A stretch of DNA of 64,000 bases, taken from assembly GCF_002201535.1 (NCBI RefSeq), contig NZ_NIWW01000001.1, positions 544,933 through 608,932 on the forward strand, given 5' to 3'. A program made the position numbers and the translations under genes. The stretch comes from Lacimicrobium sp. SS2-24 (GTDB taxonomy: Bacteria; Pseudomonadota; Gammaproteobacteria; Enterobacterales; Alteromonadaceae). The notes under the pieces were generated by a model, which had not been told where the DNA came from, ran no database searches, and saw only the letters and a program-made list of their open reading frames with translations. Shown here piece after piece: positions 35,846 to 44,705 of the stretch. Positions within the stretch are counted from its first letter, which is position 1; each line of letters opens with the position of its first letter.

Positions 35846-36724
35846 ATGCAAGGGATATGTCGGCTTTTCCAATCTGAATCGACGTTAAAAGAAAGCCACT
35901 TCATTCCGAAGTTCATTGGAAAATGGGTAAAGAAAACAGGTGTTACTGGCTACATTCGGGAAAGTAACGAAGTCAATAAGCGTGCTCAGGATATTGCTAA
36001 AGAATATTGGCTTTGTGGAGGTTGTGAAGCGCTGTTTTCAGACTGGGAGAGAGAATTTGCAAACAAGGTGTTTTACCCATTTGCTGATAGAGGTGAATCT
36101 GTAGCAAATTATGGTGAATGGATGTCAAGATTATGTGCTTCTTTGTCTTGGCGAACTCTTACATATATACGTAGTAAGAATGAATCCGAGAAAAAAACTG
36201 ACGAATACAACAAATCTCTAGATGCTGCTGAGCGATATTTACAGAAATTTTTGCTGGGTGAGGAATCGAACTTATATCAATATGAGCAACATGTATTTCC
36301 CCTAGAACGAATTGAATCTACAACTGAATCAGGGTTACCACCAAACATCAATAGATATTTTTTGCGTACAATGGCAATGGATGTTATTGGAAACTCAACA
36401 GATTTATATATATACACAAAGCTCCCTTGCTTCATTGTTTTGGGTGTAATTAAAGCAAAAGAACTGAAGAAGATGAGGTCTAGCAGAATTGCCATTAAAC
36501 ACGGGAAGATTAGCCCAAGAGAATATTGGTGGCCTGATGGTTTTATCAATTACATTGTTGAGAAGGCTCAGGCAGTATCAGATGCATATGACAAAATACC
36601 AGAAAAGCATAAAGCCAGTTTTGATGAGTTCATAAGAAAAAATCCGGATAAGGCAGCAAGCTCAAAATTATTCGAGGCGTTCAGCTATGATCACGATCAG
36701 TTTGGAAACAAAGTATTCAGATAA
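35846..36724 (+). CDS. Hypothetical protein with HNH/treble-clef-like N terminus
   Basis: A 292-residue protein, AT-rich compared with its surroundings. The N terminus looks like a zinc-binding treble-clef/HNH-like module: Cys5, His18 in KESHFIPKF, then Cys57 and Cys60 in WLCGGCEALFSDWE. The usual first CxxC is broken: position 8 is Phe (CRLF) where Cys is expected. The rest is mainly helical (YLRT-like and VEKAQAVSDAYDKIPEKHKA) without a motif I know. A GGAGG five bases before the ATG supports the start. Proteins of this look occur sporadically in accessory regions; a nuclease or defence role is possible but not shown. Confidence 0.5.
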   Translation: MQGICRLFQSESTLKESHFIPKFIGKWVKKTGVTGYIRESNEVNKRAQDIAKEYWLCGGCEALFSDWEREFANKVFYPFADRGESVANYGEWMSRLCASLSWRTLTYIRSKNESEKKTDEYNKSLDAAERYLQKFLLGEESNLYQYEQHVFPLERIESTTESGLPPNINRYFLRTMAMDVIGNSTDLYIYTKLPCFIVLGVIKAKELKKMRSSRIAIKHGKISPREYWWPDGFINYIVEKAQAVSDAYDKIPEKHKASFDEFIRKNPDKAASSKLFEAFSYDHDQFGNKVFR

Positions 36725-36813
36725 CAAACCGCCGCCAGGGGTAAACCTACTCTGTGCTTCGGTTTACACCAGAGCGCGGTATTATGTGTCAGGAGTAACA
36801 GGAAAGCATAAGT

Positions 36814-37191
36814 ATGGAAGAACTATTTATAAAGTACGCAGCAGCTTTCGATGCGTTTGATCCGGAAAAAATAGCCAGCCTCTACCGCTTACCTTGTGCT
36901 GTTTCTGATGCAGATGGCGTCCAGACATTTACTGATAAGGCTGCACTTATTAAGAAGTTTTTCGCCAACTGTAAAGCCATGCGTGGTTTTGGCTATCAAA
37001 AAGCCCAATTTAATATTCTTGAAAAACAGCAACTAGGAAAGAAGAAAGTTGCGGTTACTATTGGATGGCGCATTATGACTGTAGGTTCGCATATAGACTT
37101 TCGTACTCTGTATATTTGTCACCAAATCGAAAATGCCTGGTATATATTCAGCGCTAACGTATACGAAGGGAGTTCTAGCATTGATACATAA
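36814..37191 (+). CDS. NTF2-like/SnoaL-fold protein
   Basis: A 125-residue protein with the helix-then-sheet pattern of the nuclear-transport-factor-2 superfamily: LFIKYAAAFDAFDPEKIASLY (two pieces) followed by LPCAVSDADGVQTFTDKAALI, then strands VAVTIGWRIMT, FRTLYICHQIENAWYIFSAN. Such cone-shaped folds serve as enzymes, binding proteins or immunity-like factors; no catalytic residue stands out. An AGGAAAG precedes the ATG by 8 bases. The codon use is AT-rich like the upstream gene. Confidence 0.6.
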   Translation: MEELFIKYAAAFDAFDPEKIASLYRLPCAVSDADGVQTFTDKAALIKKFFANCKAMRGFGYQKAQFNILEKQQLGKKKVAVTIGWRIMTVGSHIDFRTLYICHQIENAWYIFSANVYEGSSSIDT

Positions 37192-37307
37192 TAATCCTGG
37201 TCTGCGGCTTGGAGCGTGTGGTGTCAACCTCACTTTTCGGATTTTGACTCCCCTAAAAAAAGCAGCTATCTTGAAATGGGTATCGGTTGATTAAAAAGGA
37301 TTTCATT

Positions 37308-37508
37308 GTGAAAAAAGGAATATTATTCATTATTTGGTTTGTCCTATTGGCTATCGCTTTTTCTTTACTCGGTGGTTTAATCAATGGGCTTTCAAATAAC
37401 ATGCTATTCAGCAATGTAGATGTCGGCATTTTCATTTCACTTTCTCTCGCTCTTGTAATAGCTGGTGTGGGTGTATCAAAAAGCTTATTACCTGGCACAA
37501 AAGCTTAA
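37308..37508 (+). CDS. Small two-span membrane protein, 66 aa
   Basis: A 66-residue hydrophobic protein with two membrane spans (about 4-26 and 36-56) joined by a polar loop (NGLSNNMLFSNVD). I place the start at the GTG 37308 because AAGGA lies 7 bases upstream; a TTG seven codons earlier has no such site. No family recognised. The frame stays open for 32 more codons after the TAA (see findings). Confidence 0.5.
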   Translation: MKKGILFIIWFVLLAIAFSLLGGLINGLSNNMLFSNVDVGIFISLSLALVIAGVGVSKSLLPGTKA

Positions 37509-37587
37509 AAGATAAACAACGAGCTGATAAGAAATGCTGGTAATAAGAAGGGTGAAATCCCAATTAACGACTATCACATGGGAAACG

Positions 37588-37626
37588 ATGGCGGTTTCAC
37601 TGACTAACCTGTGCCGTCATTTTTTG
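37588..37626 (+). terminator. Probable terminator after the small membrane gene
   Basis: ATGGCGGTT (37588-37596) pairs with AACC and CCGTCAT (37606-37620) across a small bulge, followed by a T-run at 37620-37625. It would end the AT-rich gene group. Confidence 0.5.
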
Positions 37627-37694
37627 TTACTCAGTGCTTTTGAACTCGCCTCACCAACAGGGTAAGTTGAAGAGATGACTCACCCAAAAGGAAA

Positions 37695-37871
37695 ATGCGC
37701 ATTGTGGGAAAGCTGGCCGAAAACCATTCCATCATCCTGATTTTATTGCTGCTTGGGGCGGCAGGCTCTTACTACTATGGCTTTACCCAGGGCGTATTTG
37801 GGTTCTTGGTACTGGGCGTCTTACTTGAGATCGCATTCTGGGTGGGATTGTTAGAACCCGATGATGATTAA
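37695..37871 (+). CDS. Small membrane protein, 58 aa
   Basis: An ORF of 58 codons (ATG 37695, TAA 37869-37871) with AAAGGAAA right upstream. It has two hydrophobic stretches (IILILLLLGAAG and GVFGFLVLGVLLEIAFWVGLL) separated by SYYYGFTQ and ends in an acidic tail (EPDDD). Likely a small inner-membrane protein. No family recognised. Composition is like the host core, unlike the AT-rich genes just before it. Confidence 0.55.
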   Translation: MRIVGKLAENHSIILILLLLGAAGSYYYGFTQGVFGFLVLGVLLEIAFWVGLLEPDDD

Positions 37872-37954
37872 TCACTACCCTTTCGCGCAGCAAGGCACAA
37901 TGTGGGCTGCACCAGAGACTCTGCTGTATCCGGTGCACCAAACCATTGTTAACC

Positions 37955-38611
37955 TCAAAGATGCCCGGTTTTTACATAAATCAACGCTCCATCTTCTCGG
38001 GTATAAGGGCTGTGTTCACTCAGGTGTGGGCTGCGTATCCATGAGCCTGCTGGATACGCGCCGTGTTCATCATAGAAGGTCCCCTCAAGCACCAGGATCT
38101 CCTCGCCTCCCCAGTGACGATGACGATTGAATTTGGTGTTAGGCGCCCATTCCACCAGGGCGACATGTTCACTTTCAAAGTCATGTAAGGGCATCACCCT
38201 TAACCCTTCAACCAGCCCTGGATACCAGCTTTGCTGCGCGGTGGAAATGACTTTCTGCTCCAGATCCGCCTGGTCAAACTGATGCAGTTTGACAAAAATC
38301 GTCGCCCCTTCTTTGCCAATTCTGGGCTGATGAGAGGTGCCAATGGGATTGCGCACATAGCAGCCTTTTTCGTAATCCTGGTGCTCATCGGAAAACACCC
38401 CTTCGAGTACCAGGAATTCTTCTCCGCCTGAATGGGTATGCGCAGAAAACTCACTGTGTGGCTCATAGCGAACAATGGACGTGGCTCTGGCCACCTCATC
38501 CCCTCTCCGATCCAGCATCATGCGCTTTACACCCGGCATCGGCGAATCAACCCAGTGATAATCCTGTGGCCGAATCACCACCCGTTGCTGAAAATCCGCA
38601 TTAAGGTGCAT
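37955..38611 (-). CDS. Bicupin, ChrR-like cupin protein
   Basis: A 218-residue protein with two cupin domains. Each has the metal motif: His58-x-His60 with GGEE after it (SAHTHSGGEEFLVLEG), and His164-x-His166 with GGEE (NRHRHWGGEEILVLEG); the second motifs contain His94 (GTSHQPR) and His200 (SEHSPY). ChrR-type cupins include the zinc anti-sigma factor's C-terminal domain, but the N-terminal anti-sigma domain is absent here, so it is not an anti-sigma factor of the usual kind. It probably binds or acts on a small molecule. Confidence 0.78.
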   Translation of the reverse strand: MHLNADFQQRVVIRPQDYHWVDSPMPGVKRMMLDRRGDEVARATSIVRYEPHSEFSAHTHSGGEEFLVLEGVFSDEHQDYEKGCYVRNPIGTSHQPRIGKEGATIFVKLHQFDQADLEQKVISTAQQSWYPGLVEGLRVMPLHDFESEHVALVEWAPNTKFNRHRHWGGEEILVLEGTFYDEHGAYPAGSWIRSPHLSEHSPYTREDGALIYVKTGHL

Positions 38612-38844
38612 AACTATCCCTCATCTGTCTCTGGGCTAAAGCCCAATCGTTTTTACCGTGCCTTAGGGTCATAAGCTCAATCTGTGTATTGCCGTACAGG
38701 GCCTGTAACTAAAAAATATGATTACCCCTTGAGCACATTTACTCTTCATGCATGGTGTTCACTGCCCGATGGTATGGGAACAATAAACCATTTTTACAAA
38801 CCATGCGTAAACTGATACTCCATACAGCCAATAATGAGATCACC

Positions 38845-39513
38845 ATGCCCAGGTTTGCTTTTTTCATCTGCTTTATCGCTGTGTTTAGTATGCTTATCAG
38901 CCACCACGTGGAGGCCCTTGAAGAGCCCACCTACGAGCTCAATACAGAATTCGATGGTATCGAAATCCGCCATTATGACCCGTTTCTGGTCGCCCGCATG
39001 ACCGTCAGCAGTGATTTTAATAACGCAGGGCAAGAGGCACACGATGTATTGCTGGACTATCTGTCAGGAAACAATAGCCAGAATCAGAAAATGCGCATGG
39101 CCGTGCCGGTGAATCAGGAACCGGCCTCGGGAGAAAAAATCGCCATGGCGGTACCGGTGATGCAAGGTCAAAACCAGCGCCCGGATCAGTTTACCGTCAG
39201 CTTTGTATTACCCTCAAAATACACCCTTGAAACCATCCCTCAACCCAATGATCCACGTGTTACCGTGACCGAGATTCCTGGTAAAATCATGGCAGTGAAG
39301 CGGTACAGCGGTTTCTGGACACAAGAGAATTACCGTGACAACGAGCAGACTCTGTTGTCTGCGCTAAAAAGGCACCAGATTAGACCCATAGATCAGCCTG
39401 TTTACGCGCGTTATAACCCGCCCTGGTGGCCCTGGTTTATGCGCCGCAATGAAGTGATGGTCAGCATTGAACCCTCAGCCGCATCTACACTGGATAAAAC
39501 GTCACAGAACTGA
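38845..39513 (+). CDS. SOUL heme-binding family protein
   Basis: About 222 residues with a signal peptide (PRFAFFICFIAVFSMLISHHVEA). The mature part has the SOUL/HEBP fold: YELNTEFDGIEIRHYDPFLVARM at the start, KMRMAVPVNQE and KIAMAVPVMQG repeats, and KRYSGFWTQENYRDNE near the end. Relatives bind heme or porphyrin; direct ligands are not conserved, so heme binding cannot be read from sequence. I start at the ATG 38845 (GAG upstream and a clean signal peptide) rather than 31 codons earlier. Confidence 0.8.
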   Translation: MPRFAFFICFIAVFSMLISHHVEALEEPTYELNTEFDGIEIRHYDPFLVARMTVSSDFNNAGQEAHDVLLDYLSGNNSQNQKMRMAVPVNQEPASGEKIAMAVPVMQGQNQRPDQFTVSFVLPSKYTLETIPQPNDPRVTVTEIPGKIMAVKRYSGFWTQENYRDNEQTLLSALKRHQIRPIDQPVYARYNPPWWPWFMRRNEVMVSIEPSAASTLDKTSQN

Positions 39514-39683
39514 AGGATTGCAGCCGCAACGACTTATCTTCTGAGCAAATTCAATGCCGCCACAATGATGACATTTCCAACAACCAGGTGAAAATGGCAG
39601 GTTCATTCATAAGCAGCGCGGCGCCCTTTGCACCGCCAAAATGACACGCCGTTGCCAAGTTCTAGTTGAGTGGAGCAATCACA

Positions 39684-41183
39684 TTAATCATTGGATGTTT
39701 CTATTCGGGTAGACAACCAGTCGATAATCGCCGCGGTATCAGAGATATCACCAGTGAAAGGTAAATCAGGCTGATGACTTTGGTTAACCCCCCGCTCCCG
39801 GCCTCGATGAATCGCCGTTGGGTACACCAACTGGCCAATACCACTGGGCAGTTCCGCCGATACCACCTCAAGATAAAAGGTATCGCCAGAGGTCTGTGTA
39901 CCAATATGTGTGACGCCCTCAATCGCTTCCATCAGGTCGGCGAAGTCTAAACAGGCACTTACACAATCAAAATCGGTTAAAAAGAATACGTTTTCAGGCA
40001 ACGTTCTGGACGCGGCGTTGGTTCTCTCAGGTTGAGGCTGAAGCTGAACAAAGAACGGTTGTCCAGTTGCATTAGCCTGTTGTAACCCGTCTCGAATTTC
40101 CGAGACCTTTTTATACAAATCACTGTCCGAGCCAAACTTAAGCCGCAGCCCTAACATAGCAGAGTCTAGACGATCGAGGTTGTTATCTGATGCACGCCAG
40201 TCAGTGCTGCTGAATCGAGGGATACGATCGGCTACAAACCCATCTCCCCACAATGCCTTTGCCACATCATAGCCCGCAGCACTCGCGCCACCAAGATTGC
40301 CACGCACGTCAATTACCAGCGCTTTTGCACGCTCGAGCCGTTCTCGTTGTTCCTCTATTGACTGAATTAAGCTCGCTAGCTCCTCACTGACACTGTCACC
40401 ACTATCGAAGAAGCTGGCAATTGATACCCAGGCAATCTCATCACCAACAAACTGTAGCGCCGTAGACGGGTCAACCCGAGGCTCTACAGAATGGGTAAAC
40501 TCGGTCAGTATGGTGGGTTCAAGAGGCTGCCATTTCAGTGGGTACGTTTCTACTTTTCCTCCAATGTCAAAGTCACAGGCCGCAAGTGGCGGCAAAAAGG
40601 GATTACCTGCATCAATCAGAATCCAGGGCCAGTCTCCTGCCTGTAACGCCGGTAACCAGCTTCTGAAAATATATGGCTTTACCCTCTCTTCGTACAGGGT
40701 CTTAGGCGATTTACCATCACAGGACAGCAGACGAGCATCCACCGGTGGGGATTTGTCAGCATCACGGCTGACGACTCTCAGTTGCCCGTTGTCACCAATG
40801 GATACGAAAAAACCAGGCCACTGCCGGTTTCGGGGAATTGCTCGATAGAACTGAGCGGCCAAATGGGCATCTTCAAAGGGCATGGTCATCGCCCGCGTTG
40901 CGTAATAGTAACCTGCTGGACTATTGGCCCGTTCTGCCAAGGATGAGGCAAACCGGTGGGCCTTTTCAAGGGTCTGCGAGAACTGTGGGTTGGCCTCATC
41001 CCTTGCGCCTGGGTGGTCATTGCTCAGTGTTTGGTGAATAAAATCAATATCCTGAATAGCACTCTCGCGCCAGTCAGGTTCGCGAACAAAGGCCCAATAA
41101 TAATAAGTTGCTGCAACCAGAATGATGGCCAGAATAATCCATCGTTTGATGCCTTTTAGTTTCTTCAACACACTATCTTCCAT
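39684..41183 (-). CDS. S41-family peptidase-like membrane-anchored protein
   Basis: 499 residues with an N-terminal membrane anchor (residues 14-33). The C-terminal part resembles the tail-specific protease fold: ALVIDVRGNLGG (292-299) and LTDFDCVSACLDFADL with Ser409 at the nucleophile position, then GTQTSGDTFYLEV. No PDZ domain is obvious. The first 230 residues are not recognised. It is probably a periplasmic serine hydrolase, though the catalytic Lys is not assured. It stands alone between intergenic gaps of 170 and 258 bp. Confidence 0.68.
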   Translation of the reverse strand: MEDSVLKKLKGIKRWIILAIILVAATYYYWAFVREPDWRESAIQDIDFIHQTLSNDHPGARDEANPQFSQTLEKAHRFASSLAERANSPAGYYYATRAMTMPFEDAHLAAQFYRAIPRNRQWPGFFVSIGDNGQLRVVSRDADKSPPVDARLLSCDGKSPKTLYEERVKPYIFRSWLPALQAGDWPWILIDAGNPFLPPLAACDFDIGGKVETYPLKWQPLEPTILTEFTHSVEPRVDPSTALQFVGDEIAWVSIASFFDSGDSVSEELASLIQSIEEQRERLERAKALVIDVRGNLGGASAAGYDVAKALWGDGFVADRIPRFSSTDWRASDNNLDRLDSAMLGLRLKFGSDSDLYKKVSEIRDGLQQANATGQPFFVQLQPQPERTNAASRTLPENVFFLTDFDCVSACLDFADLMEAIEGVTHIGTQTSGDTFYLEVVSAELPSGIGQLVYPTAIHRGRERGVNQSHQPDLPFTGDISDTAAIIDWLSTRIETSND

Positions 41184-41441
41184 TGACCTGCCCTTCGGCT
41201 CATACGGTACGCCGTTTACCCGGAAGCTTACTCGCTACCGTATAGCATTTATTTAAATTCAGTCAACTGAGGGGGGCGAAGAGAAGCACAAAGCAGCAAA
41301 CATACAATGCTCACGTACGGGGTTTGCTCACGCCAGTTGAAATCAAAGCCTAAACCGATGTTTTGTTTGGTGCAATCAGTATCTCTTTGGCGTTTACAGC
41401 TTGGCAAACACACAGGCCCTTAGCGGCTTACGCTTTCCACC

Positions 41442-41873
41442 TTACTTTTTTATCGGTACGAGCAGCACTGGCAAGGAACAAGATCGGATCACATACTCGG
41501 CCACACTACCCACCAACAGGTCGTACAGAGCACCATGACCATGACTGCCCAGTATGATCATTCGCGCCTGCTCAGCATCAGCTTTTGCGATGATTTCCTT
41601 AGCCGTCTGTCCTCGGAGAATGGCAATATTGGCTTTAATGTCAGTTCTGGAGAGGTTGTTTGCCAACTCAGTCAATTTGCGTTTTGCCTCATCGTGTTTG
41701 TCTACCAGGTGTTGTTTCACACTCTCCGGACCCGGCTCAAAGCCGACAAAATCAGGATCTGGCTCTTCCACATGCACTAAATAGACTGACTCCGATGGTT
41801 TGGCCATATCTGCTACGGCGTCAATCAGTGCGCTGGTTCCGCTAGAAAAATCAATTGCGACAACAAGGCTCAT
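41442..41873 (-). CDS. Universal stress protein, UspA family
   Basis: A 143-residue Usp domain. The ATP-binding G2xG9xGS pattern is visible at the end (ILGSHGHGALYDLLVGSVAEYVI, as two pieces, with SCSLPVLLVP), and the N-terminal VVAIDFSSGTSALID matches. Usps help survive starvation or stress. It overlaps the SGNH gene stop (ATGA), so it is the last gene of the MBOAT-SGNH-Usp unit, an unusual partner for acyltransferases. Confidence 0.85.
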   Translation of the reverse strand: MSLVVAIDFSSGTSALIDAVADMAKPSESVYLVHVEEPDPDFVGFEPGPESVKQHLVDKHDEAKRKLTELANNLSRTDIKANIAILRGQTAKEIIAKADAEQARMIILGSHGHGALYDLLVGSVAEYVIRSCSLPVLLVPIKK

Positions 41874-43018
41874 AAGGTGTCATCCTTTTTTCTGTCAGGG
41901 CCAATAATGGTTTTCAGAGGCTTTTCACGAACAGTCTGATAGACTCGTTCAATATGTGCAGGCACCCGTTCGCTCCAGTCATCCTGGCTCTGGCGCGATA
42001 AGTGTGACCATTCGGGAATCTCCAGATCGGTCGACAGCTCCGGATGATCAAAGCTATCCAGATACGGCGCGTTCAATTCACTCATCACAGGTTTCCAGAA
42101 CTTTTCAGTATAATCATTCAGCAGCTCTTTCCTGAGATAATCGCCGCTGGAAGGCATGCGAATAAACACGATATCTCCGCCTTTCTGCCGCTGTTTTTCC
42201 ACCAGCGGCCTGAAAAAGTCGATCAGTCCCTGATTCATCTCCTGGCGTTTTTCTTCAGGAACAGGCTTATCGAGATCAATACCCCGCGTCCAGAAGTTAA
42301 TAACCTGCTGATTATCAAAAGAGCCTACCTGTTCCACCGGCGGCCACATATCGGTCTGGCGATCGGCAAACACATCGCCTAGTTTCCAGCCTTGTTGATT
42401 GAGCACTTTGGCCCCCTCTCGCTGCGGTAATTGGATATAGTGATCTTTAAGCTCGGGTAAGGAAAAAGCTTCATCCAGAAAGGCCAGATACTCAGACAAA
42501 AAATCATGCAGGTAGAATCCGGAGATATCTGACGGTGAAGGCTCCTTATAAAAGTCCAGCGCCGGGCCACCGAAATAGCCAGGGCCTATCCAGTTAACGA
42601 GAAATGGTGTTATGCCCACCAAAACCAGACCATCGAAGTCCGTATTATTGACCACATCTTCCACAAAAATAGCCGGGCTAGTTCCCGGTAGTGCCAGTTG
42701 TATAGGACGGGTACCGAATTGCTGCTGCATAATATCCAGATCGGTGGCCCACAGAATGCGACTTGAGCCAGTGATAACAATACGAATGTCATTCGGCGCA
42801 TCCAGTTTTTTACGTTCCTCTGCCCACATTTCTTTAAAGCCTGACTGATAGGTACCGGGAATATGGTGCATTGATCTTGCCAATGCCTCCCAGGCAATAA
42901 TCGCCGCCACTACAATCAGCGCAGCAACAAAGGTGGCATTGACCCAGGGCTGTGTGGGTATTTCGCGATACCTGACAGCACTATTTTCATGCTCAGAATT
43001 GGAAGTAGATGAAGGCAT
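41870..43018 (-). CDS. SGNH-type acyltransferase/esterase partner of MBOAT (AlgJ/AlgX-like)
   Basis: About 382 residues with one N-terminal membrane anchor (about 28-48) and a periplasmic domain. It has a GDS-like block (VITGSSRILWATDLD), SPAIFVEDVV and a late D-x-x-H-like site (SFDHPELS and WSHLSRQSQDDW), consistent with the SGNH fold of AlgJ/AlgX. Such proteins take acetyl groups moved by an MBOAT and put them on a polysaccharide or other envelope polymer. The ATG at 43016-43018, with AAGGA seven bases upstream, overlaps the MBOAT gene by 26 bp. The catalytic triad needs alignment to confirm. Confidence 0.68.
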   Translation of the reverse strand: MPSSTSNSEHENSAVRYREIPTQPWVNATFVAALIVVAAIIAWEALARSMHHIPGTYQSGFKEMWAEERKKLDAPNDIRIVITGSSRILWATDLDIMQQQFGTRPIQLALPGTSPAIFVEDVVNNTDFDGLVLVGITPFLVNWIGPGYFGGPALDFYKEPSPSDISGFYLHDFLSEYLAFLDEAFSLPELKDHYIQLPQREGAKVLNQQGWKLGDVFADRQTDMWPPVEQVGSFDNQQVINFWTRGIDLDKPVPEEKRQEMNQGLIDFFRPLVEKQRQKGGDIVFIRMPSSGDYLRKELLNDYTEKFWKPVMSELNAPYLDSFDHPELSTDLEIPEWSHLSRQSQDDWSERVPAHIERVYQTVREKPLKTIIGPDRKKDDTL

Positions 43019-44417
43019 TTCCGGTTCCTTGAGTAAAAATAATGGCAATGGTCATAACAGCCAGCACCGCGGTAACCAGCCAGGCCGGGAAACGGGCGAC
43101 GACGTCTTCGAGGTTGGTGTCGCGCATTTTCCAGTGTGCCAGTAATAACAGCGCCATGATCACGCACACTTCAATAATATAAAGATAAGGCAATGGCGTG
43201 GCAGCATCCTCTGGTGCAAATCCCAGCATGGCTGAAATCATATTACCTGAGGTGGTGAAATCCGCGGCTCTGAAAAATACCCAGGTAATATTGATAGCAA
43301 GAAAGGTCAACAGTGCCATCACCACTCTGAACCAGGATTGACTGACCACAGCCAGACTCCCCCACCTGGCCGAACAAAAACGCTCCATGGCCAGAAAGCT
43401 CCCGTGCAGCCCTCCCCACACCACGAAGTTCCAGCTGGCACCGTGCCACAGACCGCCCAGTAACATGGTCAGCATCAGATTAATGTAGGTACGGGTGTTG
43501 CTCATGCGATTGCCACCCAAGGGAATATATAAATAATCCCTTAGCCAGGTTGAGAGTGAGATGTGCCAGCGACGCCAGAAATCAGAAAATCCAATCGCCG
43601 CATAGGGAAAACGGAAGTTGGTGGGTAAGGAAAAGCCCAGACACAAGGCCACACCAATGGCGGTGGTCGAGTATCCGGCAAAATCAGAGAAAATCTGTCC
43701 GGCAAAGGCAAAAGTACCTAACCAGGCATCGGTAAAACCAACCGCACTTTTGGCATCAAACACCGCTTCAGCAATGGGCGCAAGAAAACCATCGGCAATC
43801 ACCACTTTTTGGAACAATCCCAGGATCACCAGTGCCATCCCCCAGAAAAACTGGTTCACTCTGGCATAATGCGGGGTAGTAAATTGCGGGATCAGATGAC
43901 CCGGGCGCACGATGGGGCCGGCCACCAGTTGCGGAAAAAAGGTTACAAACAGCGAAAAGTCGAGAAAAGATCTGGCAGGCTGCGCGCGTCGGAAATATAC
44001 GTCCAGACTGTAGGCCATGGTCTGAAAGGTGTAAAAGCTGATCCCCATCGGCAGAATGATGGACCACTCAGGCACCTGATAGTCTATGCCTACCGACGCC
44101 ATCATCGCCTGCCAGTTTTCCAGCAAAAAGCCGCCGTATTTGAAATACCCCAGAATGCCCAGGTTAGTGGCCAGGCTCAGCCAAAGCAGGCCCTTGCGTT
44201 TACGCTCATCCTGTTCGTTGTAAATCCATCTGGCCACATGCCAGTCTACAACTGTGGAGATCCACAGCAAAATAATGAATAGCGGGTTCCAGGCAGCGTA
44301 AAACAAGTAACTGGCAATCAGCAGACTGATCTTCTTAATTCGCCAGGATAAAGGCGAGTAATGTAGCGCCAGAACAATGGCAAAAAAGACAATAAAGGTC
44401 AGGGAATTGAACAACAT
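42993..44417 (-). CDS. MBOAT-family O-acyltransferase (AlgI/DltB-like)
   Basis: About 474 residues, about 11 membrane segments. Family motifs: start MLFNSLTFIVFF, LPMGISFYTFQTMAYSLDVY, FPQLVAGPIVRP, DFWRRWHISLSTWLRDYLYIPLGGN (as two) and the catalytic His in LLGGLWHGASWNF. It moves acetyl or other acyl groups across the inner membrane to an external acceptor, as AlgI does for alginate. The AlgJ/X-like gene overlaps downstream. ATG 44417 is chosen because MLFNS is the common start. No polysaccharide synthase is adjacent, so the acceptor is unknown. Confidence 0.88.
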   Translation of the reverse strand: MLFNSLTFIVFFAIVLALHYSPLSWRIKKISLLIASYLFYAAWNPLFIILLWISTVVDWHVARWIYNEQDERKRKGLLWLSLATNLGILGYFKYGGFLLENWQAMMASVGIDYQVPEWSIILPMGISFYTFQTMAYSLDVYFRRAQPARSFLDFSLFVTFFPQLVAGPIVRPGHLIPQFTTPHYARVNQFFWGMALVILGLFQKVVIADGFLAPIAEAVFDAKSAVGFTDAWLGTFAFAGQIFSDFAGYSTTAIGVALCLGFSLPTNFRFPYAAIGFSDFWRRWHISLSTWLRDYLYIPLGGNRMSNTRTYINLMLTMLLGGLWHGASWNFVVWGGLHGSFLAMERFCSARWGSLAVVSQSWFRVVMALLTFLAINITWVFFRAADFTTSGNMISAMLGFAPEDAATPLPYLYIIEVCVIMALLLLAHWKMRDTNLEDVVARFPAWLVTAVLAVMTIAIIFTQGTGNAFIYFQF

Positions 44418-44705
44418 AGGGAGCCGCACTCCGGTTTTTATGGTTATTGTTGGCTTCGCACCCTTTCAAAAACGCAAAAAGACGACCTTGTGCGGTGTAT
44501 TAAAGCTAGCAGGGTTATACCCAAACGCAATAAACTGATTACGATGTGGAAATAAAGCCCATGCTTGCACTTTGGTGCGGCCTCAAACCAGGTGTTCTGC
44601 TCTGAGGTAATGTCGGTAATCCAATACAGGGGCAAGCTGAAGGCAGTGCTTGGGCAAGAACGTTTTGACGCCGTGGTGATTAAATCAGGAAGATGTCGCT
44701 GTGAG

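Noticed and set aside
39514-39683. Possible transmembrane remnant in the gap before the S41-like gene
   Set aside because: A short minus-strand frame with a few hydrophobic residues, interrupted by a stop; too little to call.
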